Made by a program: the position numbers and the translations under genes. A stretch of DNA of 64,000 nucleotides from Chitinophaga flava. Its GTDB lineage: Bacteria > Bacteroidota > Bacteroidia > Chitinophagales > Chitinophagaceae. The notes beneath the pieces are model-generated. The model saw nothing but the letters and a program-made list of their open reading frames with translations. It was not told where the DNA came from and made no database searches. Position 1 is the stretch's first letter, and every line of letters starts with the position of its first letter. Below are positions 54,478 through 62,962 of the stretch, piece after piece. The stretch is from assembly GCF_003308995.1 (NCBI RefSeq), contig NZ_QFFJ01000002.1, positions 2,666,001-2,730,000 on the forward strand, written 5' to 3'.

Positions 54478-55257
54478 TTATTTGCCGGACACTTCTTTGG
54501 CGGCCTGCATAATGACAGCGGCTACTTTCTGCGGTTGTGATACATAAACAGCGTGACTGCCTTTGATCTCAGTAACCTTAGTGTTGGATCGTTTGTACAT
54601 ATTACGTTGGATGTCAGGGTTAATACTTTTGTCTTCTGTAGCAATGATGCCATAGGTGGGTTTGTTTCTCCAGGCGGCAGCAGTGACAGGAGTCGCAAAA
54701 CATTTACCGTAAAAGGCACCTTGTGAGGCATACATGAATGCCGCTTCTTCCTTACTCAAATCAGCACAGAAACCTGCATGGAACTTTGTTTTATCATAGT
54801 AAACGATGCCTTTCTCATCCGGAGGCAGTACGCCATTCTCAGGAGCGGGTTTGGCAGTTTGAAACCATTGTATGGCAGACTCATTGTTGTCTGGCTGGAA
54901 AGCCGCGATATAAACCAATCCCGCAACTTTGGGGTGGTTACCGGCCTGCGTGATAACAACACCTCCCCAGGAGTGGCCGGCAAGGATAGCAGGACCATCC
55001 TGAGCATCCAGTGCAAGTTTGGTAGCTGTTACGTCGTCCTCCAGAGAAGTTAATGGATTTTGTACCACTGTAACATGGAAACCCTGTTTGGTAAGGGCTT
55101 CATAAACTCCCTTATAACCAGAACCATCAGCAAAGGCTCCATGTACCAACACTACATTTTTTACGGTTTGCGCAGTAGTTGCTGTAGTTGTGCCGGCTAA
55201 GGTGAAGAGGGCTATGATACCGGCTTTTAATGTGCTGAGTAAGGATTGCTTTTTCAT
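54478..55257 (-). CDS. Secreted alpha/beta-hydrolase (copy 1)
   Basis: This 259-residue hydrolase has a signal peptide (residues 1-30, ending TTATTAQ), the oxyanion loop VLVHGAFADGSGY, the nucleophile Ser96 in GHSWGG and a catalytic histidine in IKGSHAVYVSQP. It resembles the EstC/salicylate-esterase-like group of small ester hydrolases. It is about three-quarters identical to the copy at 56374-57084, which lacks the signal peptide. The AraC gene lies directly upstream on the same strand and may control it. Confidence 0.9.
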   Translation of the reverse strand: MKKQSLLSTLKAGIIALFTLAGTTTATTAQTVKNVVLVHGAFADGSGYKGVYEALTKQGFHVTVVQNPLTSLEDDVTATKLALDAQDGPAILAGHSWGGVVITQAGNHPKVAGLVYIAAFQPDNNESAIQWFQTAKPAPENGVLPPDEKGIVYYDKTKFHAGFCADLSKEEAAFMYASQGAFYGKCFATPVTAAAWRNKPTYGIIATEDKSINPDIQRNMYKRSNTKVTEIKGSHAVYVSQPQKVAAVIMQAAKEVSGK

Positions 55258-55363
55258 TTTTTATTTCGTTGAAGTTTTTGTTTGAATCAACGATACAAAG
55301 ATGAGACGAAAAGCAGCCATCGTTTATGAGCACATTGCCCGATTAGTTGTGATTATTTCCCTT
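55255..55363 (-). repeat. Duplicated upstream region, copy 1
   Basis: The region from the hydrolase start codon to the last codons of the AraC gene is repeated, with scattered changes, at 57082-57191. Shared parts include CGATACAAAGATG (complement CATCTTTG, one change from the -7 consensus) and GTTGTGATTATTTCCCTT. Confidence 0.75.
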
Positions 55364-56213
55364 CATTGGATATTACTGCGGCATTTCTGAAATCGGAAGG
55401 CGATGCTCCGGCGTTCTTTTTGAAGAAGTTGGAGAAATAGGGTACATCTTCAAAACCCAGCTCAAAGGTGATGTGTTTAATCGATTTGTCGGTGTAACGC
55501 AAAAGTCGTTTAGCCTCCACCGTAATCCTTTCCTGGATGATCTGGGAAGGAGTCTTCTGATTGTAGATGGCAAAAAGATTAGACAGGGTTTTGGGCGATT
55601 TGCAAAGCTGCCCGGCATAAAAGCTAACGGAGTGTTCTGTCTTGAAATTGGCTTCAACAAGGAGGTTGAATTTTCGGATAATATGAAACCTTTCATCCTG
55701 CAGCTTTTTGGTGGGCGTATATCCCAGCTTTGCCAGCTGCGTTACATAGATAATCAGTCGTTTTAACAATACCAGCAGCATTTCGCTCTGGATATGGTCT
55801 GAAGTCCTGAATTCCTCCGTGAAAACATCGGATAGGAGCTGTAGTTTTTGTCGGGCCTGATCACCCAGCTTTATGAACAAATGATCGGTACTACTAAAGA
55901 GGAAACCAACACAGCTCACTTCACTATCGTGATCGATAATACAATAAAATTCCCGGTTAAACTGCCAGGCAACGATGTCTGCTGAATTTTCAAAACTGAA
56001 TGTCTGGTTAAACAAAAGAGTCAGGAGGGTATTGGCCGGGAATTCATAGTCAGTTCCATCAATGGTAACAGTCTGGCTTTCTCCCGGGTTCCACGCAATC
56101 GTAAAATACTTATTGAACCGGTCTCTGGTAAAAAATAATCTGTCAAAACCTGCTTCTTCCTTAAAAAGCAACAGTTCCCCACCGGTGTTCTCCTCCCTTA
56201 GTGTAAGCCTCAT
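55353..56213 (-). CDS. AraC-family transcriptional regulator
   Basis: This 286-residue regulator has an N-terminal cupin-like domain (about 1-115) and a C-terminal helix-turn-helix (about 190-280, VSFYAGQLCKSPKTLSNLF and HITFELGFEDVPYFSNFFKK). It lies between two duplicated hydrolase genes, all on the minus strand, and ends 95 bases before the first of them. Both hydrolase genes share the same upstream sequence, so one regulator may control both. Confidence 0.9.
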   Translation of the reverse strand: MRLTLREENTGGELLLFKEEAGFDRLFFTRDRFNKYFTIAWNPGESQTVTIDGTDYEFPANTLLTLLFNQTFSFENSADIVAWQFNREFYCIIDHDSEVSCVGFLFSSTDHLFIKLGDQARQKLQLLSDVFTEEFRTSDHIQSEMLLVLLKRLIIYVTQLAKLGYTPTKKLQDERFHIIRKFNLLVEANFKTEHSVSFYAGQLCKSPKTLSNLFAIYNQKTPSQIIQERITVEAKRLLRYTDKSIKHITFELGFEDVPYFSNFFKKNAGASPSDFRNAAVISNEGK

Positions 56214-56304
56214 TGTTAGTTAGATGAATGATTAGCAAAATATGGTGCCCCGTTTCGTCTTTAAAGTACGAAAGATCAATCGAAGACCAAAATTTTAGTT
56301 TCCC

Positions 56305-56358
56305 CTTATAACACAGGCCCCATTTGCCGCTAGTAGCAAATGGGGCCTGTGTTATAAG
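56305..56358. terminator. Perfect 23-base-pair hairpin
   Basis: The arms at 56305-56327 and 56336-56358 are exact reverse complements around an 8-base loop. It sits 15 bases after the stop of the second hydrolase gene, so it probably ends that transcript, although neither side carries a T run. Confidence 0.7.
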
Positions 56359-56373
56359 CTGGAATATATGTTG

Positions 56374-57084
56374 TTAAAGGGATGCTTCCTGTGCTGCTTC
56401 AACAATAACAGCAGCTACTTTTTGTGGTTGTGAAATATAAACAGCATGGCTGCCTTTGATCTCTGTCACTCTGGTGTTGGAGCGTTTGTACATATTACGC
56501 TGGATATCCGGATGGATACTTTTGTCGTCTGTAGCAACGATGCCATAAGTGGGTTTGTTTCTCCAGGCGGCATCGGTGATCGGGGTAACAAAACATTCGG
56601 CATAAAATGCGCCTTGTGAAGCATACATGAAGGCGGCATCTTCTTCACTCAGATCTGCACAGAAACCGGCATGGTACCTGGCTTTATCATAATAAACAAT
56701 TCCTTTTTCATTTGGAGGAAGTACCCCATTTTCAGGAGCTGGCTGCATGCTCTGAAACCACTGCAATGCAGACTCATTATTATCTGGCTGGAAGGCTGCG
56801 ATATAAACAAGTCCTGCCACATTGGGATGGTTGCCCGCCTGCGTAATAACAGCGCCGCCCCAGGAGTGCCCGGCGAGGATGGCAGGGCCATCCTGGGCGT
56901 CCAGTGCAACCCTGGTCGCAGTCACATCGTCTGCCAGAGAAGTTAGTGGATTTTGTACGATAGTAACGGTATATCCTTGTTGGGTAAGGGATTGATAGAG
57001 ACTTTTGTAACCGGAGCCATCAGCGAATGCGCCGTGTACTAAAACGATGTTTTTTACTGCTGGGAGGTTTGCCTGATTTTTCAT
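56374..57084 (-). CDS. Cytoplasmic alpha/beta-hydrolase (copy 2)
   Basis: This is a 236-residue paralogue of the hydrolase at 54478-55257, with the same VLVHGAFADGSGY, GHSWGG and IKGSHAVYISQP motifs. The start MKNQANLP at 57084 aligns just inside the signal-peptide cleavage region of copy 1, so this copy should stay in the cytoplasm. An upstream in-frame ATG at 57126 is possible but would add a basic, non-signal extension and overlap the shared promoter region. Gene duplication with different localisation is the simplest reading. Confidence 0.88.
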   Translation of the reverse strand: MKNQANLPAVKNIVLVHGAFADGSGYKSLYQSLTQQGYTVTIVQNPLTSLADDVTATRVALDAQDGPAILAGHSWGGAVITQAGNHPNVAGLVYIAAFQPDNNESALQWFQSMQPAPENGVLPPNEKGIVYYDKARYHAGFCADLSEEDAAFMYASQGAFYAECFVTPITDAAWRNKPTYGIVATDDKSIHPDIQRNMYKRSNTRVTEIKGSHAVYISQPQKVAAVIVEAAQEASL

Positions 57085-57191
57085 TTTGTTAGATTTTGAA
57101 GGTTTTTGTTTGGATTGACGATACAAAGATGGTTCGAAAAACCGGCATGGGCAGTGAGTGAATTACCCGATAAGTTGTGATTATTTCCCTT
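57082..57191 (-). repeat. Duplicated upstream region, copy 2
   Basis: This matches 55255-55363. Its far end (TTATTTCCCTT, 57181-57191) equals the last codons of the AraC gene in copy 1 but lies outside any gene here, as expected for the edge of a duplicated segment. Confidence 0.7.
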
Positions 57192-57207
57192 TGGGGGAAA
57201 TCGCAGG

Positions 57208-59403
57208 TCAATATGACCTGCTTTTAATATCATCGGTGGCTGAAGACTTCTTTAACTGATTACTTTTATAACTTTTGCTGCCAAACCGGTAATTGAACCC
57301 TAAAAGAACATTCCGGCTATCCCAATTGTTGCTGGATTTATAGCTGATAAGTGCATATTGGGCATCAGACTTTGAAATATTCGTAAAAAAAATATCGCTT
57401 ACGGAAAGAGAAAGCTGTCCCATTCCCTTCAATACATTTTTGAAGATGCTTACATCCACAAAGTAAAACTCGCCTGTTTTGGAGGCGCTATAATAAGTAG
57501 GAGAATTATAGTAAGCATAAAGCTCGCATTTCACGCTTTTGGAAAGGGTGAAGGTGTTTGATGTATTAACGCTGAAGTTTGTGTTGTCTAAGCTGGTTGA
57601 TTGTTGATTGGAGACGAAGTTAAGGTGCCTTTGCATGATTCTGAAGCCGGTGTTGGTGTACCACCATTGGGTAATGTTGGCAAAATAATTTGGATTCAGA
57701 ATAGCACTTTTAAAGTCTCCGTTATTAGCAATCAATCCTCTGGTAACATTGTTGATGGTGTCCAGTTCTGCATATTCCAGCATGTTGTTTTTGTACCAGG
57801 TATAACTGGCTACTACCTGAAATTTATTTTTGAAGGTCCAGGAAAACCTGGTGGCATTTTGGAAATAAGGCTGTAAGCCGGGATTACCGGTATAATAGTA
57901 GAAAGGACTCATGTAATATTTGAAATTTGTCAATCTGGAAAAACGAGGTCTTTCAATACTTCTTTTATAACTCAATACAAAGCTGCTTTTCCCTGCCCTC
58001 CTGGAAAAAAGTAAGGTGGGAAATACTTCGAAATAGCTTCTGTTTATGCTTCCATAGATATCTATGGGGAATGATTTAATTGCAGTGTTTTCTCCTCTTA
58101 CACCAATTGAATAGCTGGTGTTACCGATGGCTCCGGACAGGTTTACATATCCCGCGAAGATATTTTCATCATAGGCAGGTTCGTCATTCAATTGCGTAGA
58201 GCCGTTAGGGTTGGTTATAGTTTGATGCAGGTTTTGGTTAACACTGGTCCAGCCATACTTTAATCCGGATTCCAGTTTTATTTTCCGGATTGGTTTGGTA
58301 TAGTCTACCTGAATACTTTTGGTAACTAAATCCATGACAGAGGACTGGTTAAGACTGGATGTTGTTTGATAGGAACTGCCGTCGGTCAGGAAATAGTCAT
58401 AGTCCTGCGAGTTACTAAAGGTGCTATGTCCTTTTGAATAGGCTGTGTTGAAGTTTAGTTCCTGGCCTGCTGTATCCAGTTTTAATCTATAGTATAGGTC
58501 TATGGCACCTGACTGACCTTGTTTTTTTTGAGTACCAGGCATGGTGATCAGTGAATCGGCAACATTGGTGGATAGGGGATGAAGGAAGATCGATGATGTG
58601 TTGTACCGATCTGTTGGGGTATTGGAAAACAGGGCGTTTACGACTGTTCCTATCTGGCTTCGGGGGCTCAATGCATATTCCAGGCTCAGTGATAACGGTA
58701 TGTTTTCCGGTTGACTTTTACTGCTGTTGAGTTCATGTATCAAAGACGTCTTGTTTTTTTCTGTAGGCGTTAAGTTGCGGGAGACATCTTCTTTACTCAG
58801 CTGATGGTCTCTGGAATAATTGATGGCAGCCAGGCCCGAGAGTTTATTGTGTTTAAAATTAACAGAGGTTCCTATGCCGCCATTTCCAAATTCTGACCTG
58901 GTGCCAATTTTAAGGTTGAGGTTGGCGTTGTACCCGTTGGCCAGGATTTTGGCCGGTTTCAGATTAATGATCGCGCTGGTGGCGGATGCGTCTACGTTTG
59001 AGAGAGGTACCGTTATGATCTCTATCTCATTGATGGTGGTGGCAGCCGTCGCGCCCAGGAAGTCTGTTAGTGTTGAGAGGGTTAAATGAATAGTCTTCCC
59101 TTTCATCTGGGCAGTTATGGGTCTGCCTTCAAAGAGAATGATATTGTTTTGAATGGTGATGCCGGGAGCCTTTTTTAGTATGTCTGCAACAGATTGTCCG
59201 GCCACTTTATTTTTGTCAATAGATAAAATGATTTTATTCTTGTCAATAGCGATGAAAGGTTTTTGCGCAACTATGTTTACTTCTCTGAGAGATTTGCTGC
59301 TATCCTGGCTAGCTACAGCTGGTTTTGCCGGAAGGTTTTTTTCCTGAGCGAAAGTGTGACTACTGCAGATAAGTAAAAAATAAAAAGGTATTAAATATTT
59401 CAT
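57208..59403 (-). CDS. Outer-membrane beta-barrel protein, TonB-dependent receptor family
   Basis: This 731-residue protein has a signal peptide (ending SHTFAQ, about residue 20), a plug-like region (about 38-150, SLREVNIVAQKPFIAIDKNKI and SVADILKKAPGITI) and a long barrel. There is no carboxypeptidase-like domain in front of the plug. It belongs to the same general family as the receptor in the NRPS operon. It is a single gene with no SusD partner, and its cargo is unknown. Confidence 0.88.
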   Translation of the reverse strand: MKYLIPFYFLLICSSHTFAQEKNLPAKPAVASQDSSKSLREVNIVAQKPFIAIDKNKIILSIDKNKVAGQSVADILKKAPGITIQNNIILFEGRPITAQMKGKTIHLTLSTLTDFLGATAATTINEIEIITVPLSNVDASATSAIINLKPAKILANGYNANLNLKIGTRSEFGNGGIGTSVNFKHNKLSGLAAINYSRDHQLSKEDVSRNLTPTEKNKTSLIHELNSSKSQPENIPLSLSLEYALSPRSQIGTVVNALFSNTPTDRYNTSSIFLHPLSTNVADSLITMPGTQKKQGQSGAIDLYYRLKLDTAGQELNFNTAYSKGHSTFSNSQDYDYFLTDGSSYQTTSSLNQSSVMDLVTKSIQVDYTKPIRKIKLESGLKYGWTSVNQNLHQTITNPNGSTQLNDEPAYDENIFAGYVNLSGAIGNTSYSIGVRGENTAIKSFPIDIYGSINRSYFEVFPTLLFSRRAGKSSFVLSYKRSIERPRFSRLTNFKYYMSPFYYYTGNPGLQPYFQNATRFSWTFKNKFQVVASYTWYKNNMLEYAELDTINNVTRGLIANNGDFKSAILNPNYFANITQWWYTNTGFRIMQRHLNFVSNQQSTSLDNTNFSVNTSNTFTLSKSVKCELYAYYNSPTYYSASKTGEFYFVDVSIFKNVLKGMGQLSLSVSDIFFTNISKSDAQYALISYKSSNNWDSRNVLLGFNYRFGSKSYKSNQLKKSSATDDIKSRSY

Positions 59404-59869
59404 ACGGGAAAAATAGATAGTTTAATAAATGACAGTCGAAAAAAGCATCCTGATTCATCCAACCATAAAGCGGAATATATGTATTGCAATTGATAAATAA
59501 AAGCCCGGAATGCTTTAATGGTATTGGATTTGGTCAGGTTATCATGTGAACACGACTACTTTAATGCCGTGTTGCCAGCGATGATATATTCCTTGATGTG
59601 TGCTTTCTCCATATATATGGGGGATTTATGCCTGGATGCCCGTTTAATATGCCTGGGAGAAATGGCATATTGATGTTGTGCCGTTGTTTTTTGATTTTGA
59701 AAAGATTAAATTTATCACGATGCAGCAGCGATAACACTAAATTTAAAGCAAGGGAAAGAATAAAATCCATTTAAAACGCTACGAATAAATGTATATTTAG
59801 CGTCAGAATCACTACTGAGTCCTGTGAATACCGAGCATTTCCTGTTGAGACAAACCTAAACTGTTATAT
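59404..59869. other. Intergenic region without a convincing gene
   Basis: These 466 bases separate divergent genes. A 69-codon minus-strand frame (59561-59770) is not protein-like. A weak promoter for the downstream membrane protein is possible: TTTA (59770-59773), 18 bases, then TATATTTA (59792-59799). A small inverted repeat AACACG / CGTGTT lies at 59549-59554 and 59568-59573. Confidence 0.5.
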
Positions 59870-60265
59870 ATGAATTGGAGCTTAATTTTTAAGTTATCGT
59901 TTTTCGGTCTGGCGATGGCGCTGGGCACTGTTTATTTTATTCCTTCCAATGTGGAACCTTTCTGCTGGATGGCTATTTTTATTATCTGCGCATATTTCAT
60001 CGCGAAGTATTGTACCTCGAAGTTTTTTCTGCACGGATTTATACTTAGTCTTTTTAACTGTGTATGGATAACGGCAGTGCATATACTGTTATATAAAACT
60101 TACCTGTCCTGGCATCTGCAGGAAGCCGAAATGATGGCGAAAATGCCGATGCCGGATAGTCCACGGTTAATGATGCTGATGACCGGGCCGTTTGTAGGTG
60201 TTGTTTCCGGTCTGGTGCAGGGATTGTTTGCTTATGTGGCTGCCAAAGTAGTGAAGCGTCCATAA
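59870..60265 (+). CDS. Small membrane protein, unknown function
   Basis: This 131-residue protein has four predicted membrane segments (about residues 5-24, 28-46, 50-74 and 103-125) and a methionine-rich loop (MMAKMPMPDSPRLMMLM). I do not recognise a named family. It is a single gene followed by a strong terminator. Confidence 0.75.
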   Translation: MNWSLIFKLSFFGLAMALGTVYFIPSNVEPFCWMAIFIICAYFIAKYCTSKFFLHGFILSLFNCVWITAVHILLYKTYLSWHLQEAEMMAKMPMPDSPRLMMLMTGPFVGVVSGLVQGLFAYVAAKVVKRP

Positions 60266-60290
60266 CTTATCTGCTGCCGGAAAATATTAG

Positions 60291-60327
60291 ATGACAAGTC
60301 AACAAATATTGACTTGTCATTTTTTTA
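60291..60327 (+). terminator. Intrinsic terminator
   Basis: A perfect 11-base stem (ATGACAAGTCA at 60291-60301 with its complement at 60310-60320) with an 8-base loop is followed by a T run on the plus strand. It ends the membrane-protein gene. Confidence 0.88.
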
Positions 60328-60399
60328 TCATCAGGTTTATTTTAACTAACAAATAATAAATATGATAATATTTTAATATGAAATTTTTCTGAAAAAAAA

Positions 60400-60446
60400 T
60401 TTGTGTAGTTAAATGACTACATATATATTTGTAGTCAAATAGCTAC
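60400..60446 (+). promoter_or_regulatory. Bacteroidota promoter with ArsR-type operator boxes
   Basis: The -33 box TTTG (60400-60403) and -7 box TATATTTG (60424-60431) match the Bacteroidota consensus with a 20-base spacer. Two imperfect palindromes of the form GTAGTnAAATnnCTAC (60405-60420 and 60431-60446, centres 26 bases apart) surround the -7 box. A repressor bound there would block transcription; the start codon follows at 60450, so the leader is very short. Confidence 0.75.
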
Positions 60447-60449
60447 GCA

Positions 60450-60773
60450 ATGAATTTAAGAAGAGATGTATTTCAAGCGATAGCAGACCCGACAAGAAGA
60501 GCTATACTATTGTTGGTTGCTTCGCAGGCCTTGACGGCGGGGGCAATAGCCTCCAATTTTGATACGGCAAGGCCGACTATTTCCAAACATCTGCAAATAC
60601 TTACTGAATGTGAGTTACTTGAACAGGAGCAGAACGGAAGGGAAATTTATTATCACCTCAATGCAAAAAAAATGAAAGAAGTAGCCGATTTTATAGAACC
60701 CTTCCGCAAAATGTGGGACGACAGGTTTAATAAACTGGAAGACATCATGAAAACCTACAAAACAAAAAAATAG
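60450..60773 (+). CDS. ArsR-family repressor
   Basis: This 107-residue winged-helix regulator begins MNLRRDVFQAIADPTRRAIL and has the recognition helix in ARPTISKHLQIL. There is no metal-binding cysteine pair, so it is of the group that pairs with SRPBCC proteins rather than a metal sensor. It is the first gene of a four-gene operon, overlaid by two operator-like palindromes at its own promoter, so autorepression is likely. Confidence 0.92.
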   Translation: MNLRRDVFQAIADPTRRAILLLVASQALTAGAIASNFDTARPTISKHLQILTECELLEQEQNGREIYYHLNAKKMKEVADFIEPFRKMWDDRFNKLEDIMKTYKTKK

Positions 60774-60774
60774 C

Positions 60775-61242
60775 ATGGAACAAAAGACCAAAGTCAATGC
60801 CGAAGACGGCAAAATCGACTTAGTAATTACGAGAGAGTTTGATTTGCCGGTAGATCTGCTTTTCAGGGCGTATGTAGAGCCGGATATTGTGGAGCAATGG
60901 ATGGGAACGAAAGTATTAAAACTTGAAAGCAAAAAGTACGGCAGCTGGCAGATTGAAACCTCAGATCCTCACGGAAACGTGGCCATGAGAGCCAATGGTG
61001 TGATCCATGAACTGATTCCGGCCCGGAAAATCATCCGGACTTTTGAAATGGAGAATACGCCCTTTGGTGTTCAGCTCGAAGTTTATGAGTTCGAAGCACT
61101 CAGCGACGACACCAGTAAACTCAACATGCATGTCATATACGAATCCGTGGCGCAGAGAGACCAGGTGCTGAAGATGCCTTTTAGACAAGGTATCAACATG
61201 GCCCACAAACGCCTCGAAGAAATTCTTCATAAACTGAAATAA
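60775..61242 (+). CDS. SRPBCC-family (AHSA1-like) protein
   Basis: This 155-residue START-like fold protein contains ITREFDLPVDLLFRAYVEPDIVEQWMG, the usual AHSA1 opening, and a final amphipathic helix. Proteins of this kind bind hydrophobic ligands. It begins one base after the stop of the ArsR gene, and the ArsR-AHSA1 pair is a common arrangement, so it may present or remove the ligand sensed by the repressor (inference). Confidence 0.9.
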   Translation: MEQKTKVNAEDGKIDLVITREFDLPVDLLFRAYVEPDIVEQWMGTKVLKLESKKYGSWQIETSDPHGNVAMRANGVIHELIPARKIIRTFEMENTPFGVQLEVYEFEALSDDTSKLNMHVIYESVAQRDQVLKMPFRQGINMAHKRLEEILHKLK

Positions 61243-61278
61243 TCCGCTATATCCTTCACACATTTAAATTAATTGACC

Positions 61279-61659
61279 ATGACTAAAAGGAATAAAATCA
61301 TCTATTGGATCGCTACACTCTGGATGGCACTAGGTATGTTATCCACTGCAATGGTACAGGTGCTTAAAATGAAAACCGAAACGGATTATATGACACATCT
61401 GGGCTATCCTGCCTATTTTATGACAATTATAGGTGTATGGAAAATTTTGGGAGTAATAGCCATACTTGTTCCTAAGTTTCCTTTACTGAAGGAGTGGGCT
61501 TATGCGGGCTTTTTCTTTGTAATGTCAGGAGCCCTGGTTTCTCATATCATATCAGGTGACCCTATGAAGGAAATATTTCCTTCCCTGCTGTTGCTTACAC
61601 TGACTGCGATTTCATGGTATTTCAGACCTGTAGACAGAAAAGTACTTTCCGTTAATTAA
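61279..61659 (+). CDS. DoxX-like membrane protein
   Basis: This 126-residue protein has four membrane helices (about residues 6-26, 44-64, 70-90 and 95-113) and the DoxX-like run YFMTIIGVWKILGVIAILVP. The function of these small proteins is not well defined; some take part in redox or thiol handling. The ATG at 61279 is preferred over a TTG six bases upstream. It is the third gene of the ArsR operon. Confidence 0.85.
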   Translation: MTKRNKIIYWIATLWMALGMLSTAMVQVLKMKTETDYMTHLGYPAYFMTIIGVWKILGVIAILVPKFPLLKEWAYAGFFFVMSGALVSHIISGDPMKEIFPSLLLLTLTAISWYFRPVDRKVLSVN

Positions 61660-61675
61660 TAAATTAGTGAACAAC

Positions 61676-62254
61676 ATGAATTCTAAAGTTGATTGGTTTT
61701 TTGATAAAGCTGAAAAATGGGAGAAGGAATTTGAGCAGTTGAGAACCATTATTCTTGACTGTGGACTGACGGAAGAATTAAAATGGAGTGTTCCCTGTTA
61801 CACCTATCAGAACAATAACATCGTGTTAATACATGGCTTTAAGGATTATTGTGCGGTACTGTTTTTTAAAGGAGCCTTGTTGGGTGATGTAAATGGTTTG
61901 TTGGTGCAGCAAACGGAAAATGTGCAGGCCGCGCGCCAGCTGCGGTTCACCAGTCTCAAGGAATTAGTGAAAATGGCGCCCATTGTGAAAGCCTATATTT
62001 ATGAAGCTATTGAAGTGGAAAAGGCCGGGTTAGCAGTGAAGTATAAAAAAACGCCGGAGTTCAATATGCCGGAAGAGTTTCAGCATAAACTGGATGAAAT
62101 GCCTGCTTTAAAAGCCGCTTTTGAAGCCCTGACACCAGGACGGCAAAGAGGATATCTCCTGTATTTTTCTGCCCCCAAACAATCCAAAACCCGGGAATCA
62201 AGAATTGAAAAATGTATCGAACAGATTCTGGAGGGAAAAGGATTGAATGATTGA
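61676..62254 (+). CDS. YdeI-like DUF1801 protein
   Basis: This 192-residue protein has an N-terminal DUF1801 domain (LRTIILDCGLTEELKWSVP and a following strand with VLIHGFKDYCAVLFF) and a C-terminal YdeI-type helical segment (GRQRGYLLYFSAPKQSKTR then RIEKCIEQILEGKGLND). The family is widespread in Bacteroidota, with stress and antimicrobial-peptide links reported for some members; its biochemical role is unknown. A GTG start at 61667 is also possible. It is the last gene of the ArsR operon, before a terminator. Confidence 0.88.
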   Translation: MNSKVDWFFDKAEKWEKEFEQLRTIILDCGLTEELKWSVPCYTYQNNNIVLIHGFKDYCAVLFFKGALLGDVNGLLVQQTENVQAARQLRFTSLKELVKMAPIVKAYIYEAIEVEKAGLAVKYKKTPEFNMPEEFQHKLDEMPALKAAFEALTPGRQRGYLLYFSAPKQSKTRESRIEKCIEQILEGKGLND

Positions 62255-62275
62255 TAAGATATTATTTTTTTGATT

Positions 62276-62310
62276 GGGGGCTGACCATACTATTGGGTCG
62301 GCCCCCGTCT
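62276..62310. terminator. Terminator between convergent genes
   Basis: GGGGGCTGACC (62276-62286) pairs with GGTCGGCCCCC (62296-62306) with one G-T pair, followed by GTCTTT. It serves the plus-strand operon and possibly the minus-strand M50-like gene. Confidence 0.75.
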
Positions 62311-62321
62311 TTATATTGTTG

Positions 62322-62891
62322 TTACACTTTCCTTAATTTGTTTTTCTTATGAAGATTATTTCCTTTCACAATGGATCGTTCATAAGACCAGGACCGGAAC
62401 AAATTCAGTAGCAATCTGCCATCAGAATGCAGGATCCTGTGGTTGTGGAGCTGTATGGTTCTGGGATACAGATTGGTGAACAGATCTATTACAGCGGAAA
62501 GCAGAAAGATGCTGAATACTAATTTGACAGAGCCATGCATATCAAATGTGAATGCGATCAAAGCAGCTACTCCCGCAATGATAAAAGAAGATAATGGCCC
62601 AGCCAGCACAAGGATAGTTTTTTGCCGGATGGTCATATCTTCATGATTAGCGAAGCATATTCCCCTTCTCCACGAAAGTGGATTACGTTTTATATTTATT
62701 TCCAGCAGGCTTATATTGAATTGTATATTTCTATCGTCTTCGCCGTAAGAGCCAATGTAGACAATAACCCGCTGCCGGGTAAAAATGATCGCAGGAATGG
62801 CATGTCCCAGTTCATGTATCAGGATAGTAAAAAAGCGTACTATAAAAAACAGCACAGAGAGGAGTAAAAATATCAGTAAGTCCTTGCTCAA
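62322..62891 (-). CDS. Small M50-type membrane metalloprotease
   Basis: This 189-residue membrane protein has the zinc-binding motif HELGH at residues 26-30 in its first helix and a distal NLYP...DGRLL segment (about 141-160), which corresponds to the third-ligand motif of site-2 proteases. About four membrane helices are visible. It is near the minimal size for the family and has no PDZ or regulatory domain, so it may be a general M50-like protein rather than a sigma-factor-processing protease. Confidence 0.75.
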   Translation of the reverse strand: MSKDLLIFLLLSVLFFIVRFFTILIHELGHAIPAIIFTRQRVIVYIGSYGEDDRNIQFNISLLEINIKRNPLSWRRGICFANHEDMTIRQKTILVLAGPLSSFIIAGVAALIAFTFDMHGSVKLVFSIFLLSAVIDLFTNLYPRTIQLHNHRILHSDGRLLLNLFRSWSYERSIVKGNNLHKKNKLRKV

Positions 62892-62962
62892 GATAAATAG
62901 GGTATAGGTGAATAAATGTTGAGGACGAAAATAGGATATTTAAATTGAACACCTGTGTGCAC

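Noticed and set aside
59561..59770. A 69-codon minus-strand frame in the large intergenic region
   Set aside because: It is short, has no recognisable feature, and overlaps the region expected to hold promoters.
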